The translations under genes were made by a program, and so were the position numbers. The notes below the pieces were generated by a model that did not search any database, was not told the origin of the DNA, and was given only the letters and a program-made list of their open reading frames with translations. From CBDCWT01 sp965223305 (GTDB lineage Bacteria; Planctomycetota; Planctomycetia; Pirellulales; Pirellulaceae), in NCBI GenBank assembly GCA_965223305.1, contig CBDCWT010000088.1:310001-374000 (forward strand): a stretch of DNA of 64,000 bases, in the 5' to 3' direction. Positions 63,419 through 64,000 of this stretch are shown here, one piece after another (position 1 is the stretch's first letter; each line of letters begins with the position of its first letter).

Positions 63419-64000
63419 TCGTGTCGGCACAACCACAAATCAGCCGAAATGCGTTAGCATCCGGTTACGGTGGAAACCGTGGGCTAACGCCCAGTGGCTG
63501 ATTTGTCGGGTCTGATCCGCCAGGTCGCCGAACAGCCAAACATCAGCCGAGCCGCGTTAGCGGCCGGTTCCCCTTCACCAGATGAGTCGCCTTGCGACTA
63601 CCGCGACGGGTGATCAGAAAGTCCGTCTGCAACAACTTCGGCCATCAACTTCGCGAAGACCGCGTCGCGGCTCGATCGATCATCATTCGCGCCTCAGCAA
63701 GAGCACCCTTTCTTCACTCTCCCCTTTGGGGAGAGTCGGCCCGAAGGGCCGGAGAGGGGGGCACGCCTCAGGGCGGTCACTCTCAGACCGCCCTCCCCGG
63801 ACGCTACGCGTCCGACCCTCCCGCGAGCGGGAGGGTAACGGTGAATGTCCCGCAGGTTTGTTTAACAGTGATGCCGTAAAAGCTGCACTGCCTCTGTGGG
63901 GAGAGTCGGCCCAAAGGGCCGGAGAGGGGGACCCGTCCCCGGACGCTACACGTCGGTTTCGCTGGGAACCGTGGGCTAACGCCCAGCGGCTGATCTGGAG
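63419..64000. repeat. Terminal repeat-rich gap, families B and GC-rich hairpins
   Basis: 63435-63506 is a complete family B hairpin: ACAAATCAGCC pairs perfectly with GGCTGATTTGT, and GCGTTAGC with GCTAACGC. 63542-63575 is a half copy. 63713-63761 carries CTCTCCCCTTTGGGGAGAG and GGCCCGAAGGGCC. 63893-64000 is an inverted copy of 14047-14158. A short plus-strand frame at 63592-63879 runs through these repeats and is not believed to be a gene. Confidence 0.75.

Noticed and set aside
63592..63879. Plus-strand 95-residue frame at the window end
   Set aside because: It is made of the repeats CTCTCCCCTTTGGGGAGAG and GGCCCGAAGGGCC; such frames are common artefacts in these repeats.

Overview
The window looks like a chromosome segment of a planctomycete of the Pirellula/Rhodopirellula type. 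The evidence is the gene families: Pirellula-type cytochrome proteins, a giant secreted cohesin/dockerin/PKD protein, HEAT-repeat secreted proteins, a Ser/Thr kinase fused to WD40 repeats, DUF4058, a GOLPH3-like (GPP34) protein, a GT41 (O-GlcNAc-transferase-like) protein and several Tat-exported sugar-acid enzymes. Many families of palindromic intergenic repeats are also present. No rRNA, tRNA, CRISPR array or prophage was seen.

Layout. 1-10.9 kb: the C-terminal part of a giant secreted protein, then a secreted HEAT-repeat protein. 11.0-18.7 kb: a TPR/GT41 glycosyltransferase, a repeat-rich gap, a secreted beta-helix protein, and a short glycan-modification run (two-domain methyltransferase-like protein, WbuC-like cupin, RmlD-like reductase). 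19-30.2 kb: mainly minus-strand metabolic genes (exported metallo-beta-lactamase fold protein, aldo/keto reductase, HEAT protein, Gfo/Idh/MocA oxidoreductase, GT4 glycosyltransferase, creatininase-like protein, DHDPS/NAL-family aldolase), with plus-strand DUF4058, LamG-like and GNAT genes among them. 30.3-38.7 kb: two divergent multihaem/PQQ-type exported oxidoreductases, a small membrane-anchored protein and a galactonate-dehydratase-like enzyme. 39-42.2 kb: the kinase-WD40 protein.

42.2-45.9 kb is a patch of decay and mobility. It holds an intact HigA-like antitoxin next to a toxin gene that has lost its N-terminal half, a DUF3788 gene butted against the break, a 174-bp palindromic MITE inserted with a 4-bp target duplication into a REP-like repeat, and two neighbouring genes (GPP34 and a class I/II aminotransferase) each broken by a single-base frameshift.

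45.9-64 kb carries a penicillin-acylase-family hydrolase, a serine-glyoxylate-type aminotransferase followed by a fused FAD/Fe-S glycolate- or D-2-hydroxyacid-dehydrogenase-like protein, galE, and the replication-origin gene set on the minus strand: dnaA, dnaN, dciA (DUF721) and gyrB, with no recF between dnaN and dciA. The 380-bp dnaA-dnaN gap is the best candidate for oriC. A cysteine desulfurase, a TPR protein and an ScpB with a very long Asp/Glu tail follow.

I did not find a clearly new multigene defence or biosynthetic system. The strongest novel-looking items are the MITE with its own empty site in the same window, the GOLPH3-like gene with a shifted C-terminus, the decapitated toxin, the short DnaA/recF-less origin cluster, the cohesin-dockerin-cohesin protein and the inverted repeat pair flanking about 50 kb. 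Functions are assigned by reading motifs; no database search was run.
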